Shown here piece after piece: positions 6,988 through 15,224 of a stretch of 48,095 nucleotides of DNA (position 1 is its first letter; each line of letters opens with the position of its first letter). The stretch lies in assembly GCA_902780175.1 (NCBI GenBank), contig CACZEU010000002.1:1-48095 (forward strand), given 5' to 3'. The position numbers were made by a program, and so were the translations under genes. Under the pieces are notes generated by a model. That model ran no database searches. It was not told the origin of the DNA and saw nothing but the letters and a program-made list of their open reading frames with translations. Source of the stretch: an uncultured Bacteroidia bacterium (GTDB lineage: Bacteria; Bacteroidota; Bacteroidia; Bacteroidales; UBA932).

Positions 6988-8000
6988 TGCCCCGTCTGCA
7001 GATTCAGAATCTCGTATTCGAACTTACCCAGGCCTGCAACCAGTGTTGCAGGTTCTGTTATAATTACTGGCGGGACGGCTCCACTCCCTTGCCCCCTCCG
7101 GACCCTTCGCTCGCCCGCAGGACGCTTCGCAAACTGCTCTCGCAGGCTTCCGTCGGCACCATGTCCTTCTCCGGCGGCGAACCGCTTCTGATGAAGAATG
7201 TGCACGACCTTGCGCTGGCCGCCCGTTTCCGCGGCTCCGCCGTCAATATCCTCACCAACGGCACGCTCCTGACGCCCGCTTCGCTGGAGAACTTCAAGAG
7301 CATAGGCGTAGGGGCCATCCAGATACCGCTGCTGAGCGCCGATGCGTCCGTCCACGAGCGCCTGACGGGCCTTCCGGGCTCCTGGAGCAAGGCCTCCGAT
7401 GCCCTCCGGCGGGTCTCCGAGGCCCTTCCCGGCCGCGCTTACGCAGTCCTCGTCATCACGCGGGTCAACGCCCCGGGCATCCCGGAGACGCTCAAGATGA
7501 TTTACGACCTGGGAGTGCGCGGCGTGATGGTCAACCGCTTCAACATCGGCGGCATGGGCCTTCAGCACACCCGGGAACTTGTCCTGGACGCCCCCTCGCT
7601 CAAAAAGGCCTTCCAGGACGTTGAAACCTTTGCCGCGGCGCATCCGCAGGTGCATTTCGTGAGCGGCGTCTGCACGCCCCTCTGCTTTATGGACCCGGCG
7701 CCATATCCCCACATCACCTTCACCTGGTGCAGTACGGATTTCAGCAAACGCCCCGTTACAGTCGATTACAAGGGAGACGTGCGGTTCTGCAATCATTCCC
7801 CGTACATCCTGGGCAACATCTACAAGACACCGATAGGGGATATCCTTACCGACCCCTCCAACGTCGATCGCTATTCCTCCATCCCCGACAAGTGCCGCGA
7901 CTGCAAGCTCCTCGTCAAGTGCAACGGCGGCTGCCGCGCCGCCTCCGAGCAGGTCTACGGCAGCTTCGCCGAGGCCGACCCTGTGCTGGAAAGCGCCTGA
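6987..8000 (+). CDS. Radical-SAM/SPASM protein of the rSAM/lipoprotein type
   Basis: A 337-residue radical-SAM enzyme. The N-terminal CNQCCRFC supplies the Cx3Cx2C 4Fe-4S motif (Cys17, Cys21, Cys24), followed by SFSGGEP for SAM binding. The C-terminal ~90 residues carry a SPASM-like Cys set ending CRDCKLLVKCNGGCR, expected to hold auxiliary Fe-S clusters. Relatives (PqqE, anSME, peptide maturases) modify peptides or proteins. The start overlaps the lipoprotein stop by 1 nt, so both are made from one message. The neighbouring lipoprotein is the obvious candidate substrate or partner, by inference only. Confidence 0.88.
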   Translation: MPRLQIQNLVFELTQACNQCCRFCYNYWRDGSTPLPPPDPSLARRTLRKLLSQASVGTMSFSGGEPLLMKNVHDLALAARFRGSAVNILTNGTLLTPASLENFKSIGVGAIQIPLLSADASVHERLTGLPGSWSKASDALRRVSEALPGRAYAVLVITRVNAPGIPETLKMIYDLGVRGVMVNRFNIGGMGLQHTRELVLDAPSLKKAFQDVETFAAAHPQVHFVSGVCTPLCFMDPAPYPHITFTWCSTDFSKRPVTVDYKGDVRFCNHSPYILGNIYKTPIGDILTDPSNVDRYSSIPDKCRDCKLLVKCNGGCRAASEQVYGSFAEADPVLESA

Positions 8001-8014
8001 CCTCAACTTTCCCC

Positions 8015-8045
8015 TTGCTTATTTCCCCCGGGTTGGCTATCTTTG
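8015..8045 (+). promoter_or_regulatory. Promoter of the arginine-catabolism operon
   Basis: TTG (8015-8017) is followed after 20 nt by TATCTTTG (8038-8045). The leader to ATG 8065 is 19 nt. It lies in the 64-bp gap after the radical-SAM gene. Confidence 0.65.
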
Positions 8046-8064
8046 CAGTCCACTAAAACTACCG

Positions 8065-8949
8065 ATGAAATCCAAGCTGACCTCTTATCTTTGCGCCATG
8101 ACCACGGTGGTCCTCTGGGCAATGTCTTACATCTGGGCTGACCGCCTTCTGGACCGCAGCATTCCTGTGGAGTTTTTCGTTCCCGTACGCATACTGCTTG
8201 CCGGGTTCCTGCTGTTCCTGTTCAACAAAATTACGGGGCAGAAGATGAAAATGTACCGCAAGGACCTGCTCAAATTCCTGCTTCTGGCACTGTGCATGCC
8301 GTTTATCTATTTCGTGGCGGAAACCTACGGCCTCAAGTTCACCGAGTCTCCCACCATCACGTCCCTCGTAATAGCGACCAATCCCATTTTCGCTATGTTC
8401 GTCGGGCTGCTGATATTCCGGGAGAAGGTCACTCCGGTCAATGCGATCGGCGTTTTCATCACCCTTGCGGGCCTGTGGCTGGTCACCTGGAAGAACGGTT
8501 CCACCGGGGACCTCTTCCTCGTCGGAATACTCATCCTGTTCATTGCGGTGGCGTCAGAGGTCAGCCAGATAGCGTTCACCAAGTCGCTGTCTTCCACCTA
8601 TTCGCCGTCGGTCATCGTGATGTACCAGTTCCTGCTGGGCGCCGTGTTCTTCCTGCCCCTGTTCTTCACCAAGGGCCTCACGGGCTTCGACGCCTCCACA
8701 TACATCAGCTGGCCGGTCATCTATCCCATACTCGCCCTTGCGGTGCTCTGCAGCGCCACTGCGTTCACCACCTGGGCCGTCGCAATCAAGAACCTCGGGG
8801 TCGCGCATACCAGCGTGTTCCTCGCCATCGTCCCTCTCGTCACCGCGCTCATCGCCTTCATACTCGGCGAAGAGACTCTCAGCCTGCTGCAGTGGGCCGG
8901 TCTGGCGGTCGGAATGGTCGGTATCTACCTGACTCAGAAAACAGCTTAA
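8065..8949 (+). CDS. DMT-superfamily (EamA) transporter
   Basis: A 294-residue membrane protein with about ten hydrophobic segments in two EamA halves. The first half has the typical P-V-x-F-x-R region (around VEFFVPVRIL) and ESPTITSLVIATNPIF; the second half ends with GEETLSLLQWAGLAVGMVG. DMT carriers export or import amino acids and related metabolites. It is separated by only 4 nt from the deiminase-family gene and heads the arginine-catabolism operon, which contains no ArcD-like antiporter. A role in arginine, ornithine or citrulline movement is therefore an attractive inference. Confidence 0.85.
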   Translation: MKSKLTSYLCAMTTVVLWAMSYIWADRLLDRSIPVEFFVPVRILLAGFLLFLFNKITGQKMKMYRKDLLKFLLLALCMPFIYFVAETYGLKFTESPTITSLVIATNPIFAMFVGLLIFREKVTPVNAIGVFITLAGLWLVTWKNGSTGDLFLVGILILFIAVASEVSQIAFTKSLSSTYSPSVIVMYQFLLGAVFFLPLFFTKGLTGFDASTYISWPVIYPILALAVLCSATAFTTWAVAIKNLGVAHTSVFLAIVPLVTALIAFILGEETLSLLQWAGLAVGMVGIYLTQKTA

Positions 8950-8953
8950 CATT

Positions 8954-9868
8954 ATGGATATTTTCGTCAAATCAGAAACCGGACGCCTGCGGGAAGTCGT
9001 ACTCGGACTCCCCGACAGCAACGGCCCGGTACCCAAACTTCGTGAAACCTTCGACGCCAAGTCGTACGAATCCGTCCTCAAGGGCATCTATCCCAAACAG
9101 GAGGATATTACCAGGGAAATGAACGCTTTCGAGGCCGTGCTTCTCAAATACGGCGTCAAAGTCTATCGCCCCGAGCTGGTGAAGAACTGCAACCAGGTAT
9201 TCGCCCGCGACGTGGGCTTCGTCATCGACGACAAGATCATCGTTTCCAACGTCATTCCCGACCGCCAGGAAGAAATCGACGCCTACGATCCCATATACCG
9301 CCAGATACATTACAAGCAGATCTACAACCTTCCCGAGGCGGTTCATGTGGAGGGCGGAGACGTCGTCCTGTACAACGGCGTAGTCTTCGTCGGCCAGTAC
9401 GCCTTCGAGGATTATCCCGACGTGAAGACCGCCCGCACCAACCGCCTGGCGCTCGACTACCTCCGCATGATCTTCCCATCCAAGACCATCATACCCCTCA
9501 ACCTCCGCAAGAGCGACACCGACCCGTACGAGGGCATCCTCCATCTGGACTGCACCTTCATGCCCGTGGGACGCGACAAATGCATCATCTACAAGGGCGG
9601 ATTCCTCAACCCCCGCGACGCCGACCACCTGGTCGAAATGTTCGGCAAGGACAACGTCTTCGAGATCACCCGCGAGGAGATGTACTGGATGAATTCCAAC
9701 ATCTTCTCCATATCCGAGGACGTCGTAGTGGTGGAGGAGCATTTCACCCGCCTGGCGGACCACCTGCGTAACGTATGGGGAATGACGGTGGAGACCGTCC
9801 CCTACAGGGAGATTTCCAAGATGGGAGGCCTCCTGCGCTGTTCTACCTTACCTCTCAGACGCGATTAG
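8954..9868 (+). CDS. Arginine deiminase/amidinotransferase-family hydrolase
   Basis: A 304-residue member of the guanidino-modifying superfamily (PF02274 type). Expected catalytic elements are visible: FARD (Asp86), EGGD (133-136), HLD (His197, Asp199) and the nucleophile in GLLRCSTLPL (Cys296). It is about 100 residues shorter than classical ArcA and closer in size to dimethylargininases and the short amidinotransferase-like deiminases of Bacteroidota. Carbamate kinase and ornithine carbamoyltransferase follow directly, so arginine to citrulline plus ammonia is the likely reaction. Hydrolysis of a substituted arginine is the main alternative. Spacing to arcC is 3 nt. Confidence 0.82.
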   Translation: MDIFVKSETGRLREVVLGLPDSNGPVPKLRETFDAKSYESVLKGIYPKQEDITREMNAFEAVLLKYGVKVYRPELVKNCNQVFARDVGFVIDDKIIVSNVIPDRQEEIDAYDPIYRQIHYKQIYNLPEAVHVEGGDVVLYNGVVFVGQYAFEDYPDVKTARTNRLALDYLRMIFPSKTIIPLNLRKSDTDPYEGILHLDCTFMPVGRDKCIIYKGGFLNPRDADHLVEMFGKDNVFEITREEMYWMNSNIFSISEDVVVVEEHFTRLADHLRNVWGMTVETVPYREISKMGGLLRCSTLPLRRD

Positions 9869-9871
9869 GCC

Positions 9872-10792
9872 ATGGGAAAACTTGCAATGATAGCGTTCGG
9901 AGGCAACGCCCTCCTGCGCGCCGGCCAGAAAGGCACATACGAGGAGCAGATGGAGAACGTGGAGCGCACCTGCGGCCAGCTCCGCCATCTTGTTGAACGC
10001 GGTTACGACATAGTCATAGGCCACGGCAACGGTCCCCAGGTGGGGAATGTAATGCTGCAGCACGAGGCCGGACGCAAGGAATTCGGCCTGCCCGCCATGC
10101 CCATGGACTTCTGCGGCGCCGAGACCCAGGGATCCATCGCCTACATGATAGAAACGGGAATGGAGAAGGTCCTGCGCCGCGCCGGCATCGACCGCCGCGT
10201 GGTATCGGTGGTGACGAGAGTCGAAGTTTCCGCCGACGACCCCATGTTCAGCAATCCCACCAAGTTCGTCGGGCCCTACTACCAGGAGGCCCCGACGGAC
10301 GGCGCCGTCTATAAGCAGGACCCCCGCGGCCTTGGTTGGCGCAAGGTTGTGGCCTCGCCCAAGCCGGTGAGGATCAATAATATAGACGTGGTCGAAAAAC
10401 TTGCGCGCGAGGGCAATATCGTAGTCACCGTAGGCGGTGGCGGCATCCCCGTTGTTCCCACGGCCGACGGCCACAGGGGAGTGGAGGCCGTCATCGACAA
10501 GGACCTCGCGAGCGCCCTTGCCGCCGTCACCATGAAGGCCGACGAGTTCTACATCCTCACGGACGTCCCCAAGGTCTTCATCCACTACCGCCAGCCCGAC
10601 CAGCAGGCCCTCGGCACCCTCACCGTTGCCGACGCCAGACGCTATCTTGCGGCAGGTGAATTCGCAGAAGGCTCGATGGCCCCCAAGGTCCGCGCCGGCA
10701 TAGCCTTCGTGGAAGCAGGCGGACGCGAATGTATCATCACGGAAGCGGCCGCCCTTGACGACCCTTCCTGCGGAACAAGAATAATCCCTTAA
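9872..10792 (+). CDS. arcC: Carbamate kinase
   Basis: A 306-residue amino-acid-kinase-fold protein. The N-terminal AFGGNALL, then HGNGPQVGN, the AVVTRVEV-like strand and the GGGGIPVV loop are diagnostic of carbamate kinase. It transfers phosphate from carbamoyl phosphate to ADP, giving ATP, ammonia and CO2, the energy-yielding last step of the arginine deiminase route. It lies between the deiminase-family gene (3 nt) and the carbamoyltransferase gene (11 nt), so the three steps are encoded in one operon. Confidence 0.95.
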   Translation: MGKLAMIAFGGNALLRAGQKGTYEEQMENVERTCGQLRHLVERGYDIVIGHGNGPQVGNVMLQHEAGRKEFGLPAMPMDFCGAETQGSIAYMIETGMEKVLRRAGIDRRVVSVVTRVEVSADDPMFSNPTKFVGPYYQEAPTDGAVYKQDPRGLGWRKVVASPKPVRINNIDVVEKLAREGNIVVTVGGGGIPVVPTADGHRGVEAVIDKDLASALAAVTMKADEFYILTDVPKVFIHYRQPDQQALGTLTVADARRYLAAGEFAEGSMAPKVRAGIAFVEAGGRECIITEAAALDDPSCGTRIIP

Positions 10793-10803
10793 CAATCAGC
10801 AAT

Positions 10804-11802
10804 ATGGCATTCAACCTCAAAAACCGCAGCTTCCTCAAGCTGCTGGACTTCACCCCCACCGAAATACAGTTCCTGCTCGACCTCGCCGCCGACCTCAAGA
10901 AGGCCAAGTACACCGGCACCGAGCAGCCCCGCCTCACCGGCAAGAATATCGCACTTATCTTCGAAAAGACATCCACCCGCACCCGCTGCGCCTTCGAGGT
11001 TGCCGCCCACGACCAGGGCGCGCACGTAACCTATCTCGGCCCCACCGGTTCCCAGATCGGAGTCAAGGAGTCGAGGAAAGACACCGCACGCGTGCTTGGA
11101 CGCATGTACGACGGCATCGAGTACCGCGGCTTCGCCCAGAAGACCGTAGCGGAACTGGCGCAGTATTCAGGCGTCCCCGTGTGGAACGGCCTCACCAACG
11201 AATTCCATCCCACCCAGATTCTCGCCGACTTCCTCACCATGCGCGAGCACGTCGACAAGCCCCTCCGCGAGGTCAGCTACGCCTATCTGGGCGACGCCCG
11301 CTTCAATATGGGCAACTCGCTGCTCGTAGGCGGCGCCAAGATGGGAATGGACGTCCGTATCGTGGCTCCCAAGGCCCTGCAGCCCGCTCCCGAGCTGGTT
11401 GCCGAATGCCGCAAGGTGGCCGAACAGACCGGCGCCCGCATCACAATCACCGACGACGTCGATGCAGGCGTCCGCGGATGCGATTTCGTCTACACCGACG
11501 TCTGGGTGTCGATGGGTGAGCCCGACGAGGTCTGGAAGGAGCGCATCGCCATGCTCAGGCCTTATCAGGTCAATGCGTCCCTGATGGAACGAACCGGCAA
11601 TCCCAAGTGCAAGTTCATGCACTGCCTGCCCGCGTACCACAACCTCGAGACCCGCGTAGGCCGTGACGTCCACGAAAAGTTCGGACTCGACGGCGTCGAG
11701 GTCACCGAAGATGTCTTCGAAGGGCCCAACAGCATCGTCTTCGACGAGGCCGAAAACCGCATGCACACTATCAAAGCAGTTATGGTCGCTACGCTCGCAT
11801 AA
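10804..11802 (+). CDS. arcB: Ornithine carbamoyltransferase (probably catabolic)
   Basis: A 332-residue transcarbamylase. FEKTSTRTR (54-61 area) binds carbamoyl phosphate and HCLPAYH is the ornithine carbamoyltransferase signature. Full-length alignment features such as [11 protein letters not shown] and DVWVSMGE are present. By context it phosphorolyses citrulline to ornithine and carbamoyl phosphate for ArcC. Family sequence alone does not separate catabolic ArcB from anabolic ArgF, and argF would also be an acceptable name. It is the last gene of the operon. The convergent pspC-like gene ends only 14 bp away. Confidence 0.93.
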   Translation: MAFNLKNRSFLKLLDFTPTEIQFLLDLAADLKKAKYTGTEQPRLTGKNIALIFEKTSTRTRCAFEVAAHDQGAHVTYLGPTGSQIGVKESRKDTARVLGRMYDGIEYRGFAQKTVAELAQYSGVPVWNGLTNEFHPTQILADFLTMREHVDKPLREVSYAYLGDARFNMGNSLLVGGAKMGMDVRIVAPKALQPAPELVAECRKVAEQTGARITITDDVDAGVRGCDFVYTDVWVSMGEPDEVWKERIAMLRPYQVNASLMERTGNPKCKFMHCLPAYHNLETRVGRDVHEKFGLDGVEVTEDVFEGPNSIVFDEAENRMHTIKAVMVATLA

Positions 11803-11816
11803 CTGAACGTACGTCG

Positions 11817-12821
11817 TCAGACAACCGTCGAGGCAGAGAAGAGGCAGGCCAGGAGCAGGACGGTGAAGGCGATGACGGCGATAAGCCAGGTGATGAAGAT
11901 CCACAGCCCCGGGCGCCAGGACGGCGACTTGATGTGGAAGATCAGCATGATGCTGCCGTACAGCATCCCGATGAACGGAAGGGTGTAAACCACCACGGCG
12001 AGAATCTTCACCCACAGCGTGTTGGCGATAATCGACGACTGGGGAAATTCTTCCATCATGTCGATCATTGCCGTGCTGAGGACATCTCCCAGTCCGAGCC
12101 ACTGCCATCCGAACAGCGCAAGCGCCCCGGCGAACAGCCCCGATACGGCAATTATCAGCAGTAACAGCCCGATCGCGACCTCCAGGATCCTCCCTACGGT
12201 GCCCCAGGCGGGCGACTGCCCGACCTGCCTGAGAGCGGAACCGACGTTGCCGCTTTCCACATTGCGCCGCACGCCTTCAGCCGTGCCGGGGTCTCCCCGC
12301 AGTGCCCAGCGCTGCTGGGCGGTGCGTGCCGGAGGAATGCAGATCCATAGGATAACGTAGATAAGCGGGGAAATCATCGTGAGAGTGCCGCTGAGTTCTA
12401 TGAAACTGAAACAGCTTGCCACAAACAGCACCGCGAAGATTACCCTGAGGATTATCGGATCGAAATTGAAATAGGCACCCAGACCGCTGCAGACGCCTGC
12501 GATGCGGGCGTTGTCCATGTCGCGGTATAGCTTGCGGACAGGTTTATCAGCCTCCGTGCTGCCGTCGGGCTGGTCTTCGGCTATTCTCTCCGGCCTGCCG
12601 AGTATGGCGATTACACCTTCAACGGTCTTCTTTTCCACCACGCCCCCGGCAGGGACGCGCTCGCGCAGCAGTTCGGCCATGCGTTCCTCAATGCCCTCGG
12701 ATATTTCATGGTTGGCGTAGAAATCGCTGATGTCCTTCAGATAGGACTCTGCCGCCAGCGCCGCCTCGGCGTCCAGGGTGAAGGCGTATCCGCCTATGCT
12801 CACTTTTTCCACCTTTTTCAT
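11817..12821 (-). CDS. PspC-domain membrane protein (long paralogue)
   Basis: A 334-residue protein. Residues ~1-90 are a soluble regulator-like region (MKKVEKVSIGGYAF...). A PspC domain follows (KLYRDMDNARIAGVCSGLGAYF, given here only as its position ~107-128), then a membrane segment ending in WICIPPA. Four or more further hydrophobic segments occupy the C-terminal half. PspC proteins take part in envelope-stress sensing in other bacteria. The start ATG overlaps the PadR stop by 4 bp (ATGA). It shares the N-terminal layout with the shorter PspC gene two genes upstream, pointing to duplication. The C-terminal multi-helix tail is extra. Confidence 0.85.
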   Translation of the reverse strand: MKKVEKVSIGGYAFTLDAEAALAAESYLKDISDFYANHEISEGIEERMAELLRERVPAGGVVEKKTVEGVIAILGRPERIAEDQPDGSTEADKPVRKLYRDMDNARIAGVCSGLGAYFNFDPIILRVIFAVLFVASCFSFIELSGTLTMISPLIYVILWICIPPARTAQQRWALRGDPGTAEGVRRNVESGNVGSALRQVGQSPAWGTVGRILEVAIGLLLLIIAVSGLFAGALALFGWQWLGLGDVLSTAMIDMMEEFPQSSIIANTLWVKILAVVVYTLPFIGMLYGSIMLIFHIKSPSWRPGLWIFITWLIAVIAFTVLLLACLFSASTVV

Positions 12822-13165
12822 AACACAACGATCTGGGGTTTCTTGAGTTTCTCTATGGACCGGACCATCTCCTGCCAGGCGGCGTCCATCTCGGCGAGCT
12901 GGCTGCGGCCTTTTTCCGTGATGCAATAGTATTTACGGGGAGGACCCTGGGTGGATTCTTCCCAGCGGTACGACAGGAGTCCCTGGTTCTTCTGCCTGAT
13001 CAGCAGTGGATACAGCGTTCCTTCAACGACTATCAGGTTCGCTGCCTTCAGCTCCTCGATGATGTTGGATGCGTATGCCTCCCGTTTGTCGAGGATACAC
13101 AGGATGCAGTATTCAAGCACCCCTTTGCGCATCTGTGAGCGCACGTTTTCGGCGTTGCTTTCCAT
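12818..13165 (-). CDS. PadR-family transcriptional regulator
   Basis: A 115-residue PadR-type winged-helix protein. RKGVLEYCILCIL opens the domain, VVEGTLYPLL is the recognition helix region and GPPRKYYCITEKG the wing, all typical. ATG at 13165 is chosen because it gives the usual PadR length; longer starts run into the upstream gene. It begins 4 nt after the stop of the short PspC gene and overlaps the long one, so it is locked inside a PspC-PadR-PspC operon and probably controls it. Confidence 0.92.
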   Translation of the reverse strand: MESNAENVRSQMRKGVLEYCILCILDKREAYASNIIEELKAANLIVVEGTLYPLLIRQKNQGLLSYRWEESTQGPPRKYYCITEKGRSQLAEMDAAWQEMVRSIEKLKKPQIVVL

Positions 13166-13169
13166 GGCG

Positions 13170-13715
13170 TTAATTCTTACGGGTGGTGAATTTGGCCAGA
13201 TTGCCGGCGGTGGGGGCGAGGCCCCTGAGTTCGCACTTCTGAGCGGGGGTGAGTGCCTTGGGCACGGCAATCCAGAGGATGACGTACAGCCAGAACCCTA
13301 CTGACCCGGCAAGAAGGGCCACGAGCATAAGTATGCGGACCAGGGCGGTGTCTATTCCGAAGTATAGCGCCAGGCCGCTGCAGACGCCGGCCACGCGGAC
13401 GTCGTCCGTGTCCCTGTACAGTTTGCGGACGGCCTTTGCCGGTTCTTCTGCGGCGGACGAATCGGTGCCGTCGGGCATCCCCAGCTGGGAGATAACCTTT
13501 TCTACAAGCTCCATGTCGACCACCCTGTCGCTGTCGCCCACTTCCTGGTAGAAGAGTTCTGCGATGCGGGATTCAAGTTCGTCCATCACTTCCTGGGTAC
13601 CCACCTCGCGCACGTGGGCACGGAAGAGATTGAGGTAAGACTCCAGGCGCCCGTAGGCGTCTTCGTTGATTGTAAAGCTCCGGCCTCCTACGCCGGCTGT
13701 GATAACCTTTTTCAT
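13170..13715 (-). CDS. PspC-domain membrane protein (short paralogue)
   Basis: A 181-residue protein with an N-terminal helical region (~1-85), the PspC core (KLYRDTDDVRVAGVCSGLA at ~100-118) and one or two membrane segments ending WIAVPKALTPAQ. ATG 13715 follows a TATCTTTG promoter by 21 nt. It is the first gene of the three-gene PspC-PadR-PspC operon. The C-terminal ~25 residues are soluble and basic. Confidence 0.87.
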   Translation of the reverse strand: MKKVITAGVGGRSFTINEDAYGRLESYLNLFRAHVREVGTQEVMDELESRIAELFYQEVGDSDRVVDMELVEKVISQLGMPDGTDSSAAEEPAKAVRKLYRDTDDVRVAGVCSGLALYFGIDTALVRILMLVALLAGSVGFWLYVILWIAVPKALTPAQKCELRGLAPTAGNLAKFTTRKN

Positions 13716-13736
13716 TTCACAAAGATTTTGTTGGTG

Positions 13737-13768
13737 CAAAGATATAAATAATTTTTAATACCTTGCAA
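13737..13768 (-). promoter_or_regulatory. Promoter of the PspC-PadR-PspC operon
   Basis: Minus strand TTG (13768-13766), then 21 nt, then TATCTTTG (13744-13737). The leader is 21 nt. Confidence 0.65.
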
Positions 13769-13794
13769 TACAAAGTACAAAAATTTATAAAATA

Positions 13795-13826
13795 TTTGCA
13801 CCGGCCGTTCAAGTTGACTATATTTG
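13795..13826 (+). promoter_or_regulatory. Promoter of the Na+/amino-acid symporter gene
   Basis: TTTG (13795-13798), N20, TATATTTG (13819-13826), ending 9 nt before ATG 13836. It therefore gives a very short leader. Confidence 0.75.
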
Positions 13827-13835
13827 TTCCTGGCT

Positions 13836-15209
13836 ATGTTTTCCCGCATCGTACAGATTATCAACGACATTGTCTGGAGTCCGGCGCTGGTTGGCCTGCT
13901 CATCGCCGCAGGCCTCTTCCTTACCGTCGGCACCCGCTTCGTCCAGGTCCGGCATTTCCCGGAGATGCTCCGCTCGCTCTTTGCCCGCAAGGCCGGCAAG
14001 GGCAGCGGCATTTCGTCCTTCGAGGCCTTCTGCATGGCGCTTTCCGGGCGCATCGGCACTGGAAATATAGTCGGAGTGGCCACGGCAATCGCTTTCGGCG
14101 GTCCCGGCGCCGTGTTCTGGATGTGGCTCATCGCCTTCTTCGGTGCGGCCACCGCGTTCAGCGAGTCCACGCTGGCGCAGATTTACAATTTTTCGCACAA
14201 GACAGTCTTCCGCGGCGGCCCGTTCAGCTACATCGAGCAGGGCCTCAAGGCCCGCTGGCTGGGCATAGCCTTCGCCGTCGTATGCATTATTGGATACGGC
14301 CTGAGCGGCCCCACCGTCCAGGCCAACGGCATGACCTCGGCGCTCAGCAACTCCTTCGGCATTCCGCCGCTCTGGGGCGGGCTTGCGCTGGTGCTCATCC
14401 TCAGCCTCGTGATTTTCGGGGGCGTCAAGAGCATCTCCCGTGTCGCCAAGGTCGTCACTCCGTTCATGGCCCTGGGCTACATCGGCCTGGCCCTCGTGAT
14501 CATCTGCACCCATCTGCCGATGGTTCCGGGAGTGTTCAAAATGATATTCCAGGGCGCTTTCGGGCTCGATTCCGCATTGGGCGGCATACTCGGTAGCACC
14601 ATCATGATGGGTGTAAAGAGAGGCATCTACTCCAACGAGGCAGGCCAGGGCGGCGGCGCCATCGTCTCCGCGTCTGCGGACGTATCGCACCCGGTCCGTC
14701 AGGGTCTCGCGCAGAGCTTCTCGGTTTACGTGGACACCCTGCTGGTATGTACGGCTACGGCCCTCATGATCCTCATCTGCGGGTCGTACAACATCATCGA
14801 CCAGGGCACCGGTGAGATTCTCGTCTCGCATGCGCCGGAGCTCGGCAACAATTACGCCGGCTTCACGCAGGCGGCAGTGGACTCCATCCTCCCCGGCCTG
14901 GGCGGCAGGTTCATCAGCATCGCCATGATATTCTTCGTCTTCACCACCATCATGGCCTACTACTTCTATTGTGAATCCGCAATTATCTACCTGTGGCGCG
15001 GCAGGAGCGGCAAAGGCGAGAAGATTGCCGTATTCCTGATGCGCCTGGCCATCCTGGGCGCCGTCGTGTTCGGCTCCCTCAAGGAAGCCGACGTAGTGTG
15101 GCAGATTGGTGATATAGGCGTAGGAATCTGCGCCTGGATCAACGTCATCGCCGTGCTGCTGCTCAGCCCCACGGTGTTCCGCTCGCTGCGGGAGTACGAG
15201 AAGCGCTGA
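13836..15209 (+). CDS. Sodium:alanine/amino-acid symporter (AGCS family)
   Basis: A 457-residue polytopic protein with about 11 hydrophobic segments. AGCS landmarks include ALSGRIGTGNIVGVATAI near residue 65, FSEST with the following helix, GVKRGIYSNEAGQGG and the final paired helices. These carriers import alanine or glycine, sometimes glutamine, with Na+. ATG 13836 is preferred over an upstream TTG (13824) because the latter lies inside the -7 promoter box. It is a single-gene unit. Its stop and that of convergent rodA flank a small hairpin. Confidence 0.92.
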   Translation: MFSRIVQIINDIVWSPALVGLLIAAGLFLTVGTRFVQVRHFPEMLRSLFARKAGKGSGISSFEAFCMALSGRIGTGNIVGVATAIAFGGPGAVFWMWLIAFFGAATAFSESTLAQIYNFSHKTVFRGGPFSYIEQGLKARWLGIAFAVVCIIGYGLSGPTVQANGMTSALSNSFGIPPLWGGLALVLILSLVIFGGVKSISRVAKVVTPFMALGYIGLALVIICTHLPMVPGVFKMIFQGAFGLDSALGGILGSTIMMGVKRGIYSNEAGQGGGAIVSASADVSHPVRQGLAQSFSVYVDTLLVCTATALMILICGSYNIIDQGTGEILVSHAPELGNNYAGFTQAAVDSILPGLGGRFISIAMIFFVFTTIMAYYFYCESAIIYLWRGRSGKGEKIAVFLMRLAILGAVVFGSLKEADVVWQIGDIGVGICAWINVIAVLLLSPTVFRSLREYEKR

Positions 15210-15224
15210 CGGCGCAAGCGTCAG
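15206..15224. terminator. Small bidirectional hairpin between convergent stops
   Basis: CTGACG - 7 nt - CGTCAG overlaps the stop codons of the symporter gene (+) and rodA (-). There is no T-run, so termination strength is uncertain. Confidence 0.35.
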
